The notes beneath the pieces were generated by a model. It saw only the letters and a program-made list of their open reading frames with translations, made no database searches and was not told where the DNA came from. Positions 32,941 to 43,936 of a stretch of DNA of 64,000 nt are shown in pieces. The stretch comes from Macrothele yani (Eukaryota; Arthropoda; Arachnida; Araneae; Macrothelidae), in assembly GCA_039090855.1 (NCBI GenBank), contig CM076997.1:160238709-160302708 (forward strand). Reading direction: 5' to 3'. Made by a program: the position numbers and the translations under genes. The first letter of the stretch is position 1. Every line of letters starts with the position of its first letter.

Positions 32941-33826
32941 TCAGAGATGGAAACGGGTCACAGGGTTGACGATTTCGAGCGGGTCAAACGGGTAGGGTAA
33001 GGGTATTCCTGCCCCGATTTTGACCCAGTTTTATTTCCGTTTTAATTTTGAAAAGAAAAAAAATATTTCAAAGAGCCCTTCAGAGGTCTTTGAAATAATG
33101 TTTCAGAGCTGCAGAGTATGATCCAGGAACTTGCTAAGAAGGGTAAATAAATGGGATTAAAAATGAACGTTCAGAAGACAAAATTGAAGTACAATGCTTT
33201 TACAAGAAATGAAGATTTATCAATTAATGGGGGAAATCTGGAGATAACCGATACCTAAATTTAGTTTGGACAGCAGATATCAAGCAAAGATCTCATTGAT
33301 GAAGAAATTAATTGACGTATAAAACTTCGTTGGAGAGGTTCTTCTATTATGTCTTAAAAGAAAAGTGTTTGATCAATTCATCCTTCCAGTGCTTACGTAC
33401 GGAGCAAAGACGTAGATCTTAACTAAGAAAGACATACAAAGACCATACAAGGAAGATGAAAATGAGAAATTCGTTGATAAAGAAAATGACAAAAGTGGAA
33501 TACATCGTGATCGGAGTAAAATCCCTGAAATGGCAATGGGCTGGACATATTTCCAGAAGAACGGACCACCGATGAACAACCGATGAACAACCGAAATTTC
33601 AGACTGGATTCCAAGGGACAGAAAAGACCCAGAAGAAGACCACGTGGGAAATGAGTGGATGGAGTAGACTAGCTCAAGGCAGTCCTTCTTGAAGACACTT
33701 GAAGAGAGCTTCATCCAGCAGTGGATTGATAATGATTAACAATGATGATGATGATATATTCGAATTTATAATTCAAAGCAGATTTGTCCGGGTACAAAAT
33801 GTTTGACCCGTTTCCAACCCTGATTC
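32941..33826. mobile_element. Small hAT-like non-autonomous element, split by an RTE-type fragment
   Basis: GATGGAAACGGGTCA at 32947 is inverted at 33803-33820 (TGACCCGTTTCCAACCCTG). Between them, once 33100-33765 is removed, about 220 bp without coding content remain. Possible 8-bp flanks (ATTAGGGT and ATTCTGAT) match only partly, so the boundaries are tentative. Confidence 0.45.
33100..33765 (+). mobile_element. RTE-type retrotransposon 3' fragment (family of 38311-40140)
   Basis: CAGAGCTGCAGAGTATGATC onward is close to 39400-40140, with internal deletions (for example around 33325 and 33440). It ends in GATTGATAATGATTAACAATGATGATGATG, the family's short-tandem tail. This copy keeps CGA where the 38311 copy has a stop. 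Confidence 0.85.
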
Positions 33827-34293
33827 TGATCCCAATGCATTTCTCTGCAACGTGCAGGAACCAATCAACCGTACGTAGACATGTGATGAAATTTATGGTA
33901 AAGGTGTTCCTCTGATAATAGGGTTAGCTAGAGTGTCGCCCAGGCATTGTCATACCGTACAAGTTCTTTCTCCACTGCAATCACTCCAATGCAGTGGCCC
34001 ACATTCCCAGGTGACGACTACCATGGAACAGCATTGCTCTTTGTATCTTCAACACCGTTTTTGTGTGACTAGTTTGCAACTACAATCAGTTACATAGCCC
34101 AACTGTCGACAAGTTCCCACCAATTTTCATGGCCCTCTAGCAAATACTTTCTAGTATGGCATATTCTATGTCGAGCAGTATATATGTATTTGTTGAGATC
34201 TTTACAAAGGTCGCTTTCCATGGAATATCTGATCCACGTAACAAGCATTGTCAGTAAGTTTCAGAGTAAGCTTCCACTGTTTTGATGAAAATT

Positions 34294-34441
34294 GTGTAAA
34301 CACAAATTTGTCCGTGGAGACTATCGAATTCGCGCCCCCTCGCTCCGCAGTAAGTTGCTCTCCCGACTAAGCTACACGGACAGAATGTATCGCTGCAGAT
34401 TTGTCGTCTTGACACGTGCTGTAACTCTGTAGTACGTCACA
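34294..34441 (-). repeat. tRNA-bearing repeat, possible solo LTR
   Basis: On the reverse strand it starts TGTGACGTACTACAGAG. After 60 bp comes a 72-nt tRNA-like unit (34310-34381) with perfectly pairing acceptor arms GTCCGTG/CACGGAC, an A box (TAGCTTAGTCGGGAGAGC) and a B-box-like GAATTCGATAGTC. The related copy is at 794-905. The layout parallels the 180-bp LTRs at 45250-45756. The 3' limit (near TTTACA) is a guess. Confidence 0.55.
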
Positions 34442-35790
34442 AAATTTGCAAGCGTTATGTTTTTTCATTTTTTTCACTGGACGTGAAAACGAAGCTAACC
34501 GACTTTCGAATTTTAAATTCTTAACACATAATTTAAGTTTTTCCTGATATCATTGATCACATCGGTGAGAATGCTTCCAGATAGTAGAAGTGTAGTGCAT
34601 TTGAGTCTTAGGTAGTAGAAGTCCGTGCATTTGAGGTTTAGAGTTTTAGATATGTAAAGGAAGGTCGTTTACATTCTTGGGGATATTAGCATTGAAAATT
34701 ATTTTTATGTTCCCAAGTCACCTTATTATCTAGATTCAGAAAATACAGATTTTTCATCGAAACCCAACTGATTGCCAAAGTGAAAAAATTAAAATTAAAA
34801 TTAAAAGCGCAACATGGTCATTAAATCATGCTAAACTAAGTATGCCGAACAAAACTGTAGAAAAGGAAAGTGATTGGAATGAAAAACATCATTCTCCTTA
34901 AATACAGTTTTTGTTTTGTAGAGCAAATTATTTTATCGATTTAACACAAGCAGCTCAATTTACTTCATAGCTAAAGGATTTCTTCATCACCTGACGATGG
35001 TTTACCTAATTTTGGTAAACAAGGTGCTTGTATATATCCATAAAGATTAATTTTCAGTTCATTTACTGAAAAATAAAATCAAAAGCTTAAATTTCGTGCC
35101 ATTTCGCTTAAGCGCTGTACGACAAAGCAGCTGGTAGGTGAAAAAGGGGGACTTATTTCCGAAGTAAATCTCTTAAAGCCGAAGGAGTGAGAATTTTTTC
35201 GATTAAAGGGAATGAAAAAGTCAGCTCTTGTAGCAGCAACGTAGCAAGCAAACTAGGAAGGAGCGGTGTTCTTATTTTCTGTAAACATTTTCTGTTGCGA
35301 ACAACTTTTCTTTTATTGCATAAATGCATTCTATGAACGTTAGCCTTCTTTTTCTGTTAAAGGAAAGAATTCCCGTGAGAACCAACAAGGTGATGGCAAA
35401 AGGCTTAAGCACTGCAGCACTTTGAGTGCAAATGGCGTATCTAGGTTTTTCAATTTGTGAGGAGATTAGTCATTCTTAAAGAACGAACCAGTCCTCTAGA
35501 GTGTTAATGTCTTCAATACTGGTTTAGACTTCAGCAACCCCGATTAATCTCCTTTTAGAGTCTTGCTAATGAATTACATAGGGAGAAAAGTACATGAATA
35601 AGACATTAAGTTGAAGGACGTTGTAGTCATGTCCTTTATCAGAACCCTTCTTAAGTTATCAGAGGCTTACAAATAAGGTAGTGTTCTTAGTATTTTTTTT
35701 AATTCGTAGCTATTAATATAGCATTAATCAATTGAGGAAGAGCTTTGTTGGTAAACATTACAGGAATAGACTTACATGTCGAATTTGAAC
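34442..35790. other. No recognisable gene
   Basis: AT-rich. CCTGACGATGGTTTACC..GGTAAAC near 34991 is a hairpin faintly like a hammerhead or Penelope end but lacks the GAAA core. Confidence 0.3.
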
Positions 35791-35798
35791 ATTTGTAC

Positions 35799-37011
35799 GT
35801 CGCCCCGGTGGTGTAGAGGTCTAAGCGATGGCTTCTGATCATTCGCCCAACAGAGGGGTCTGGGTTCGAATCCCGGATAAGGCATGGCTGTTTGTGTTTG
35901 CCTTTCTGGGGTTTATTCGCTGAGTTCCTTGTTCACTTATGTATATTGCTGGCGTTGCAACAAAATGTCTATACTGCATATATGTACCTGTCAACCAAGT
36001 GCAATCTATGTTCAATACACTGTATGTACCGGGTGAGCCATATAAAGGAGGCCCCGTGGCCAGACGTTGTTAGGCGGGTTAAAGTTGTTTGACAGGTTTC
36101 CAGTTAAAACCGCTTTGTTCCACTTCTAACCGGTTTCTGCGTGTACAGTTGCAAATGAATTCTCCGGAGTGGTTAGTCACAGCCAGAGCAAAGGCAACGG
36201 AAATGGTTTTAAGTACGGAACAGCGGATTTTTTTGTGAAACGGTATTTCGGATATAACTCCTACAAGGTTTTAAATGAGTTCTTTAGAGAAAAATTTCCA
36301 CATTGTACTGCACCGGCGAAATAAGTGGTACAGAACTTAGTGTGGAAATTTGTGAAACCGGCACGCTGTGGAACAGGAAAAGAAACAAACCCAAAGCAAT
36401 TCGTACAGAAGACAATATCAAGGATGTGTGCACAATGATGTTACAAAGCCCTCGGAAGTCCATTCGCCGATTATCGTCTGCAACGGGAATATCTGCCACG
36501 TCATGATGACGCATACGTAAGGTGGATTTGTATTTTCGGCCGTACAAAGTTATGGCGCTCCAAGAACTTAAAACTCCTGATTATGCAAAACGGATGCAAT
36601 GTTGTAAGTGGTTTCAGGAGACCATTGTCAGGGGTGAAATGGACCCAACACTTTATTACATGACAGATAAAGCATGGTTTCATCTGTTCGGGTAAAAAAA
36701 ATAAAAGTGAACATTACGGATGCCATAGCCTAGATTACTGCCGATGAGTTGTGGCCCGTTACGAACAACATGTTCCGTCGTGTGCAGCTGTGTCTTGATA
36801 TTGGAGGACAGCACTTTCAGCAGTTGTTCTAAACGCAGGTAAATTACTCCTGTTTTCTGTCATTTCAACTATTCTTTACCATGTATAGTAACATTGCCTG
36901 ACTGTTGTCGTTCATTATATACGGGCGGCTTTTATATGGCGCACCCTGTATCAGTGTATCTGTGAAACCAAGTCCAATAAATAATGTTAAACCTCCAGTA
37001 AGAAAACAAAA
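35799..37011 (+). mobile_element. tRNA-derived SINE split by a transposon
   Basis: The 5' part (35799 to about 35930) has the A box (GGTGGTGTAGAGGTCTAAGC) and B box (GGTTCGAATCC). The 3' end TGTTAAACCTCCAGTAAG is at 36984-37002. ATTTGTAC at 35791-35798 and 37012-37019 is the target duplication, showing that both halves belong to one insertion. The SINE body is replaced by the element at 36029-36948 plus about 100 bp of unexplained flank. Confidence 0.8.
36029..36948 (+). mobile_element. Mariner-superfamily element, PF16087/DUF4817-like, degenerate
   Basis: Ends CCGGGTGAGCCATATAAAGG and, inverted, CTTTTATATGGCGCACCCTG, flanked by TA. Conceptual translation: LSTEQRIFLVKRYFGYNSYK then EKFPHCTAP (N-terminal DUF4817-type domain), WNRKRNKPKAIRTEDN linker, MLQSPRKSIRRLSSATGIS (second helix-turn-helix), then a KLWRSKNLKLL block with a shifted frame. 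The C-terminal catalytic SPDL..CDF part is missing, so it is internally deleted and non-autonomous. Confidence 0.75.
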
Positions 37012-37019
37012 ATTTGTAC

Positions 37020-38310
37020 ATTGAACCTGAAGCTGTCAAAACGCCATACGTATTGGTTTGTTATTTCATACTAAGAATCATACAAGAGCATGACGTATGT
37101 AAAGCAAGATCCCTCTTTCAGACATTCAAGTTTAGCTAAGACGCCATGGCCGGATTAAGAAGTGTGTGTGCGTGTGTGTGTGTGTGGGGGGGGTCATCGG
37201 AGTTATAGCCTTGGGGGCTATCATTACCAAGAGCCCAGGGGGCATGCATGGGCAAATAATAGATAGATAGATCGAGAGAGAAGTTTATAAAGTAGATTAA
37301 TTTTTGTTCTCGTATGATTACCACTTTGTCAGAAACAGATACTGAAAGACGAACAGATTTCAAGGCGGTGACTCACTAAGTGTAAAGTTTTCATGTCGCT
37401 GTGTACAGTGGGGTCGGCAAGACAGTTCTAGCGTTTTCACTATCATTCAACCACACCTCCAAATTAGAACTTCGAACCGCTAATGGTCGAAGTACACGAG
37501 GACTTTGCACTGCATAACAGAAAAGATGCACTGAGAAAAGTATGCAATGCTAAATCATTAGAAAATCCAACTCAATATCTAGGAAGCGTTTAACTCTCGT
37601 TCTCATGAGAGCATTGGAAAATACAGTGACTTATTATGAAAGCTCGGCAAATAATTTACTAGTTTGAAGAATACACTACATATTAACTATCACAAGCATA
37701 TTGCAACTGTTTCATGTTTCAACGGACTTCATAATAATTCCCCGTCATAAGTTATTTGGGGGCCCATTCAGATGTCTTAGCCTAGGAACCCACTTAGATC
37801 TCCTACGGGTCCACTTAACTATCTTAGGTCCACTTAACAATCTTAGCCTACGTGTCCACTTAACTATCTTAGCCTATGAGCCCACTAAGGCCTTAATCCG
37901 CCCATGAAAGGCATATTTCTTCAGTGACTACAATCTCATATCTAGTTGTTTTGAAGGTGAAGTTATTTCTTGAGGAGTTTCAGTTCTGCCTTTCTTCACC
38001 ACATAAAATTTAAATGGGAATATTCAGATGCGGGACATGCATATTGTTTGAAAAAACTGAAATTAAACTGCGGAAAGAGTTTAAAGTATATGTAGAATTT
38101 ACAGCGAGGAGTCTAACCGAGACTAATGGTTCAGCGTCACTTTTGAATCAATGTTCTTGTTTGGTGTGAACACCACGCGAACCTCGAATCTCCCATCCAG
38201 CGTCGCCTGCCCTAAACTCAACGCCAACTACGGTCTTCACATCGTCTTCACAACAATCGTATAAGTGCTCACTAAGTGCTAGAAACACTTAAAGAAAATC
38301 AGTATTTGCT
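37020..38310. other. No recognised gene; short tandem repeats
   Basis: A TG-rich microsatellite at about 37160-37185 followed by a G run, and an imperfect ~30-bp repeat at 37750-37895 built on CCACTTAACTATCTTAGCCTA (three to four units). The 5' limit of the retrotransposon that follows could not be fixed. Confidence 0.45.
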
Positions 38311-40145
38311 TTGGTATATACAGATGTGACTTCCAAAGTGGAATATATAGAGCTATGCAAGACAGTAAGAAAAAGTATCACTGAAGACGTAAGAAAATTC
38401 AACTGTGAACTAGTGAGGAAAGCAATTGAAAACAACCAAAGCCTAAAGATAGCAAAGGGACATCTCAGTAAGGGAAGAAAACAGATTATGGCACTGAGAA
38501 AAGAAGATGGTTCTGTAACAAGAAATAGAGGCGAAATTTTGACAAGAGTGAAAGATTTCTACTCCAAATTATATGAAACGGATGATACATGCACTCCAGA
38601 CATCATGAAAGATACCAGTACCAGAGTTCCTCCAGTCCTTCCAGCAGAAGTTGCACATGCAATCAAGAACATGAAGCGGGGAAAAGCTCCAGGAGAAGAT
38701 AGAATTACTGTAGACATCATACAAGAAGCAAGTGGAGAAATCGAAACAGTACTCGCCCAAATTTTCACTCGATGCCTTAATGAAGGAAAGATTCCTGAGG
38801 ATTGGAACACCGCTATAATGATCCTGCTACATAAGAAAGGTGACATTGAGGATCTCGGAAACTACAGACCTATCAGCCTCCTATCAGTAGTTTATAAAAT
38901 CTTCACTAAAGTTCTTTCACACCGCTTGAAGGTAACACTGGACATGGCTCAACCGAGAGAACAAGCTGGATTCAGGAGTGGCTACAGCACAATAGATCAT
39001 ATCCACGTGCTGAGAGAACTAATTGAAAGAGCGAGGGAATATGAACTTCCATTGTGCATGGCTTTTATCGATTATGAAAAAGCTTTTGATTCGGTGAAAC
39101 CATCAGCAGTTACAATGGCTCTGAAAACCTGCGGTATTGAAGATGCATACATTAATATTATTAATAACATCTATGAAAATGCAAGTGCAAAGATTAGGCT
39201 GTTTGAAAATCCAACACACGTAAAAATTGGAAAGGGAGTGAGACAAGGTGACACCATATCTCCGAAGTTCTTTAATGCCACATTGGAGGGTGTTTTTCAG
39301 TCGCTGAGCTGGGAAAACAAGGGGATAAAGATTAATGGAGATTATCTAACCCACCTTCGTTTTGCTGATGACGTAGTCATTTTTGCAACTACCCCATCAG
39401 AGCTGCAGAGTATGATCCAGGAACTTGCTGACAAGAGTAAAGAAGTGGGATTAAAAATGAACTTTCAGAAGACAAAAGTGATGTTCAATGCTTTTACAAG
39501 AAATGAAGATTTATCGATTGATGGAGAAAAGCTGGAGATAACAGACACGTACGTTTATCTTGGACAGCAGATATCAAGTGAGGGTCACATTGATGAAGAA
39601 ATTAATCGGCGTACAAAACTTGCCTGGAGAGCTTTTGGAAGAAACAGCATAATTTTCAAGAGCAATATGCCATTATGTCTTAAAAGAAAAGTGTTTGATC
39701 AATGCATCCTTCCAGTGCTTACGTATGGTGCAGAAACGTGGACCTTAACTAAAAGAGACATACAAAGGCTGCAGACAACTCAAAGCAACATGGAGAGGTG
39801 CATACTTGGTGTAACCAGGAGAGATAAGAAGAGGAACTCGTGGATCCGAAAAATGACAAGAGTGGAAGACATCATGATCAGAGTTAAATCCCTGAAATGG
39901 CAATGGGCTGGACATACTGCCAGAAGGACAGATCATTGATGGACAGCCGAAATTTTAGATTGGATTCCAAGGGACAGGAAAAGACCCAGAAGAAGACCAC
40001 ATGGGAGATGGGTGGATGAAATTCGAAGGTATGCAGGAGTGACATGGAGGAGACTGGCACAAGACAGACCGTTGTGGAGGAAACTTGGGGAGACCTTCGT
40101 CCAGCAGTGGATTGATAATGGTTGACAATGATGATGATGATGATG
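38280..40145 (+). mobile_element. RTE-type non-LTR retrotransposon, 5' truncated (family X)
   Basis: Contains the reverse transcriptase frame 38311-39939, the in-frame continuation to 40125 and a GATGATGATGATGATG tail at 40129-40147. A short tandem tail instead of poly(A) is characteristic of RTE-clade elements. The apurinic endonuclease domain is absent. Diverged 3' copies lie at 7096-7420 and 33100-33765. Confidence 0.85.
38311..39939 (+). CDS. Reverse transcriptase of RTE-type retrotransposon (partial)
   Basis: 542 codons. Fingers/palm motifs: NYRPISLLSVVYKIF (about residue 185), QAGFRSGYSTIDHI (about 217), motif A FIDYEKAFDSV (252-262), motif B GVRQGDTISPKFFN (about 309-322), motif C LRFADDVVIFA with FADD at 351-354, and motif D GLKMNFQKTKV. 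Thumb and C-terminal part follow to RRTDH. The frame ends at TGA 39937-39939, but reading through stays open to a TGA at 40123-40125 (605 codons) and gives WTAEILDWIPRDRKRPRRRP..., the conserved C-terminus. The 33-kb copy has CGA here, so the stop is a C-to-T change. The N-terminal endonuclease is missing. The start at 38311 is only the first Met after the truncation point. Confidence 0.9.
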   Translation: MVYTDVTSKVEYIELCKTVRKSITEDVRKFNCELVRKAIENNQSLKIAKGHLSKGRKQIMALRKEDGSVTRNRGEILTRVKDFYSKLYETDDTCTPDIMKDTSTRVPPVLPAEVAHAIKNMKRGKAPGEDRITVDIIQEASGEIETVLAQIFTRCLNEGKIPEDWNTAIMILLHKKGDIEDLGNYRPISLLSVVYKIFTKVLSHRLKVTLDMAQPREQAGFRSGYSTIDHIHVLRELIERAREYELPLCMAFIDYEKAFDSVKPSAVTMALKTCGIEDAYINIINNIYENASAKIRLFENPTHVKIGKGVRQGDTISPKFFNATLEGVFQSLSWENKGIKINGDYLTHLRFADDVVIFATTPSELQSMIQELADKSKEVGLKMNFQKTKVMFNAFTRNEDLSIDGEKLEITDTYVYLGQQISSEGHIDEEINRRTKLAWRAFGRNSIIFKSNMPLCLKRKVFDQCILPVLTYGAETWTLTKRDIQRLQTTQSNMERCILGVTRRDKKRNSWIRKMTRVEDIMIRVKSLKWQWAGHTARRTDH

Positions 40146-40208
40146 ATACAGATGCACTTCATACTATCATTTTGCACTACTTTAAGGCTGTACAGGAAAC
40201 GCTGTTTG

Positions 40209-41586
40209 CACTACTGGCCATTAAAAGTGCAACACCGCGAAAAACAAGAGATATCGAAGCCATATTTATTGTAAAGAAAGCAGATGATACAAGGGTGAAT
40301 TTATTACATATACAACACGGTGAGACAAGGGTATCACATAACAATCAGTATCTGGTGTTGCCACCATGCACCATGTGCGGCAATTACAGCTCCTACACGG
40401 CCGGCATCGGGAAGAAGAGACGTTGGATATGTTTTGGGGCAATGTCTATCCACGCAGCTTCGATAAGAAGTCACAGTTCCTCCGTTGTAGCCGGGCGTGG
40501 TCGCTGGCGTGCCAGTCGTCCGGCGATCATGGACCACACGTGTCCAATAGGCGGCATATCCGGGAATCGTGCTGGCCGAAGAAAATTTGGTACATATTGG
40601 CGATCTAGGAAGTCTTGGACGTTGCGTGCAACCATGCGGTCGCGCATTATCCGATGGCAAATGGCACCAGACAGTCCCTGAAGATATAGTAAAACAATAG
40701 GCTCTAACACCTCAGTGATGTAACGATGGCTGTTCAACGTACTGGTAATGCGGACGAGGCGCGTGCTGGAGTGGAAATCTAATGCGTATTTCCGTATCAT
40801 AACGCCGGCTGCCATGCCGGTATAGCGCAGTGTAATGCTACAGTTCTCACTCCGCCGGTCGCCACGGTATCGCCAGACAATAATTTGTCCATCATGGTGC
40901 TGTAAACTGAAGCGGGATTCGGCGCTAAACACAATGCGTTGTCATTCGATCCTACATGCACGACGTTCTTGGCACCATTGCAGTCGCAGACGTCGGATGT
41001 ACACTCAAAGGTAGCCGAAGCAATGGGCGCCGTGAAAAACCGGCCCGCTGCTGCAGACGACGTTGCACCGTTCGTGCGGAGACTGGATATCGTGCCACAC
41101 ATCCGAACTGTTGAGGTACGGTGGTCAATGTGTCTGTGCGATCTGTCAGAGCCAGGCGCACCAGATGTCGGTCCACTGATTCGGTGGTGTGACGGGGCCG
41201 TTGGTATCTCGCATGTCGGTGTGTTCGTTCCTCAGCTACCTACTGACGCCATATTTTTCCCACGGTGTCCGCATACCGTCCCACACGAGCACCGATATCT
41301 CGGAGTGATAATCCGCAATCCTGATATGCCACAACTCTCTCGCGATCGAAGTCGGAAACCTGCTGGTAGGGCTGCCGTTGTCTTCCACGGGGAAGTCCGG
41401 AGCCAGGAACGGGGAGCCTTGTTCACCCTCTTATATGACTTCCAAGGAGCGTTACTGCCCCACATGATTTCCATATGTGTTGACCCTTTGATCATTTACA
41501 TGTGTACCCGTGTTCTACCCTTCTGCCAACCTTTGAGCACCTGGCAGGCGATATTCCTCGCGTTGCACTTTTAATGGTCACTATTG
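40209..41586 (-). mobile_element. Tc1-like transposon, inverted ends, dead transposase
   Basis: Ends CACTACTGGCCATTAAAAGT (40209) and, inverted, ACTTTTAATGGTCACTATTG (to 41586), with TA on the right flank. Reverse-strand transposase: VQRRLQQRAGFSRRPLLRLP linker, FSAESRFSLQHHDGQIIVWR (first Asp of FSDESRF replaced by Ala), SDNARPHG in a shifted frame, FPDMPPIGHVWSMI (catalytic Glu replaced by Gly). Two of the three catalytic residues are lost. It lies ~60 bp after the RTE tail. Confidence 0.85.
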
Positions 41587-41771
41587 TAGTTTTTGCCATA
41601 TAAACGAATCCAATGGATCATGTTCACCTTAGATTCCCAACGTTTAAAGCTTTGGCACAAGGCAATCAAGACATAAGATGTAGGTTAATTCTCCCATAGA
41701 TAAATAAACTAATGTTTTAAATTTATTTAAGCTTTTCGAATTAATTACTATTTCTTTCAGTTAATCTCTCT

Positions 41772-41945
41772 TTTTCTTGATTCGGGGTTTGACGATTATC
41801 GTGAACAACTCTATGGGGTAAATGCGGCTGCCCGTTCTAAATTTAGAGCCCCTTGTTCCAAGAAAGGAAGATCCTGTGCACACCACCCGTGCCTAACCTG
41901 GAACTCGAACCCAGCTTCCTATTCAACGCCTATTAAGTTCTTGGA
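41772..41945 (-). mobile_element. tRNA-derived SINE, old copy
   Basis: GGGGTTTGACGATTATCGTG corresponds to the family's terminal GGTGGTCGTTAAACC read in reverse, followed by TGCCCGTTCTAAATTTAG and a B-box remnant GGAACTCGAACCC. The A-box end is not preserved. Confidence 0.7.
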
Positions 41946-42567
41946 ATACAGAATGCTCCTGAATTTGACATAGAAAAAAGTATTTGAACAACATATGAAC
42001 CATATTTCATAATGTTGGTTTCTTGTTTCCGTCGAGCTGGACGACGAATAGCCATGGAACATTTTGTGGAGAAAGAAAATTTTCATTTGCATAATGCTGT
42101 TAATATCACAACGTCAGAATGTTAGCAACAGAAATTCCAAGCATCGTGCATGAGATACCACTCGATTCACCAAAAGTCTCCGTTCAGTGTGGATTAACAG
42201 CGGAATTCATAGTTGAAACCTTTTTTTCGCGGTATCAGGTACTTTGTTAATGGCCAGCTATATCCATCTCTTTTGGGGAACCAGATGACTCCAACACTTC
42301 AACAGCGTCAGTGCCTCGAATCAACAATTTTTTTACAGGATGGCGCTCATCCTCACTTTGCATCTCCTGTCAAGCGGTTACTGCATGCACATTTTACCAA
42401 AGAAAGAATAATCAGCCGTAAGTTTCCTACAAGTGGGCCAGGTCGCCCTGTGTCGCAGTGGTCTAAGCTTTGGGTTCTGACAGTTGGTCCGAGATGCGTC
42501 CGAGTTCGACTCCCGGTGAACCATAGATGTTGTGTTTGTCTTATGGCACTGGCTCTTTGCTTTTCCT

Positions 42568-42699
42568 GAGTCATATTATTGTGACCACCATCTACTTTTT
42601 GAGTCATATTATTGTGACCACCATCTACCTTTTGAGTCATATTATTGTGACCACCATCTACTTTTTGAGTCATATTATTGTGACCACCATCTACTTTTG
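42568..42699 (+). repeat. Four tandem copies of the transposon's terminal repeat
   Basis: 33-bp units start at 42568, 42601, 42634 and 42667, each GAGTCATATTATTGTGACCA plus CCATCTAC and a short pyrimidine end. They differ at only one or two positions. The unit is the element's own inverted terminal repeat, present once at the right end. Confidence 0.95.
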
Positions 42700-43936
42700 A
42701 TCTCAACAGCGCGTAACTAATGAAAGAAGGCATGTGTCGTGAGCTGGCTTGGAGGGTATATAAGGTATGCTGTAGGCATTTTGGAAACATATCACTGTTT
42801 GCTGTCATGGATAAAAAAAGCGATTTACCAGATTTACAAAAAAGGATGATTATCGGCTTTCGGGCCAAACGTGGAGGTATCTCTGAAACAGCGCAGTTTT
42901 TCAACTTTGCGCGTGCTGTTGTGGTTAAAGTGTATCGTGATTGGAGAAATGGTGCCATTGCGAATAAGCGACGTGGAAAATGCGGAGCACCACGTTCCAT
43001 TGATGTGAGAGGTGAACGCCGGCTGCGCGGAGGCGTGAGGGCCGATCGACACGCTACAGTGGAGCAACTCACTGGCCGAATGACCCAGGGGGCTACCGGA
43101 AGGGTGTCTGAAGCGACAATTCTGCTAATTAGCTAACCCCGCTGTGTATGGGGCTCCGATGCAGACGGATGATCACTGCACTTATGTTAACGAAGGTGCA
43201 TCGGAAGAAAAGGCTTACATTTGCACTGCAGTATCGGAATTGGACCTCCGCTGATTGGCAATGCTTCTCTCATTGAAGCAGAAAACGCGACTCTCCGATG
43301 AGTCATATTTTCTGCTTCATCAAACGGATGGACGTTGGCGTATAAGGAGAGAAACATCGGAGAACAAACACTCTTCAACCATTGCTGGAAGAACACAAGC
43401 TGGTGGAGGCAGACTCTTCAACCATTGCTGGAAGAACACAAGCTGGTGTTATTGTCTGGGGAATGTTTTCATGGCATTCCCTGGATACATTCATGCCTGT
43501 AAAAAGTACTATGGACCGAATTCTGTATGAATCAATCCTTGCAGACCACACACACCTATTCATGCTGATTGTTTTCTCTGGGACGGATGGGATCATCCAA
43601 CACGACAATGCAAAGTGTCATACAGCTAGAAATGTCTCAGAGTTGTGTAAACAGCACGATGAAGACTTCAAAGTACTTCCCTGGCTCCCTAATTCCCCAG
43701 ATTTAAACCCAATTGAACATCTGTGGGACCACCTTGATCGTTTTGTTCTCTCTATGAATCCTTTAGCACGCACCTTCTAGCAGCTGTCAGATGCACTGCA
43801 GTCAGCATGGCTCCACATACCTGAGAACCCCTTCCAGCACCTTCTTGAGTCACTCCCAGCCCGTCTAGGTGCTGTCCGCGCTGCACACGGCGGTTACTCT
43901 AGATATTAGCTGGTAGTTACAATAATGTGACTCGAC
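42568..43936 (+). mobile_element. Tc1-like transposon with multiplied left terminal repeat
   Basis: The right end TAGTTACAATAATGTGACTC (about 43915-43934) is inverted relative to GAGTCATATTATTGTGACCA at the left. Transposase: MDKKSDLPDLQKRMIIGFRA at 42809, RGGISETAQFFN helix-turn-helix, then, with shifts, SDESYFLLHQTDGRWR (first Asp, about 43300), IQHDNAKCHTARN (second Asp), LPNSPDLNPIEHLWDHLDR (Glu) and the C-terminal HIPENPFQHLLESLPARL. By hand count 36 residues lie between the second Asp and the Glu (DD36E-like). Stops near 43134 and 43778 and a ~43-bp internal duplication (43370-43449) inactivate it. Confidence 0.85.

Noticed and set aside
34980..35060. Hammerhead or Penelope terminal hairpin
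   Set aside because: A hairpin exists after CTGACGA, but the GAAA element of the core is missing and no Penelope coding match is nearby.
40085..40681. 198-codon forward frame
   Set aside because: Antisense of the Tc1-like transposase at 40209-41586.
42353..43072. 239-codon reverse-strand frame with four VDGGHNNMTQ repeats
   Set aside because: Antisense of the SINE, the four terminal-repeat units and the Tc1 gene; the peptide repeats only mirror the 33-bp DNA repeats.
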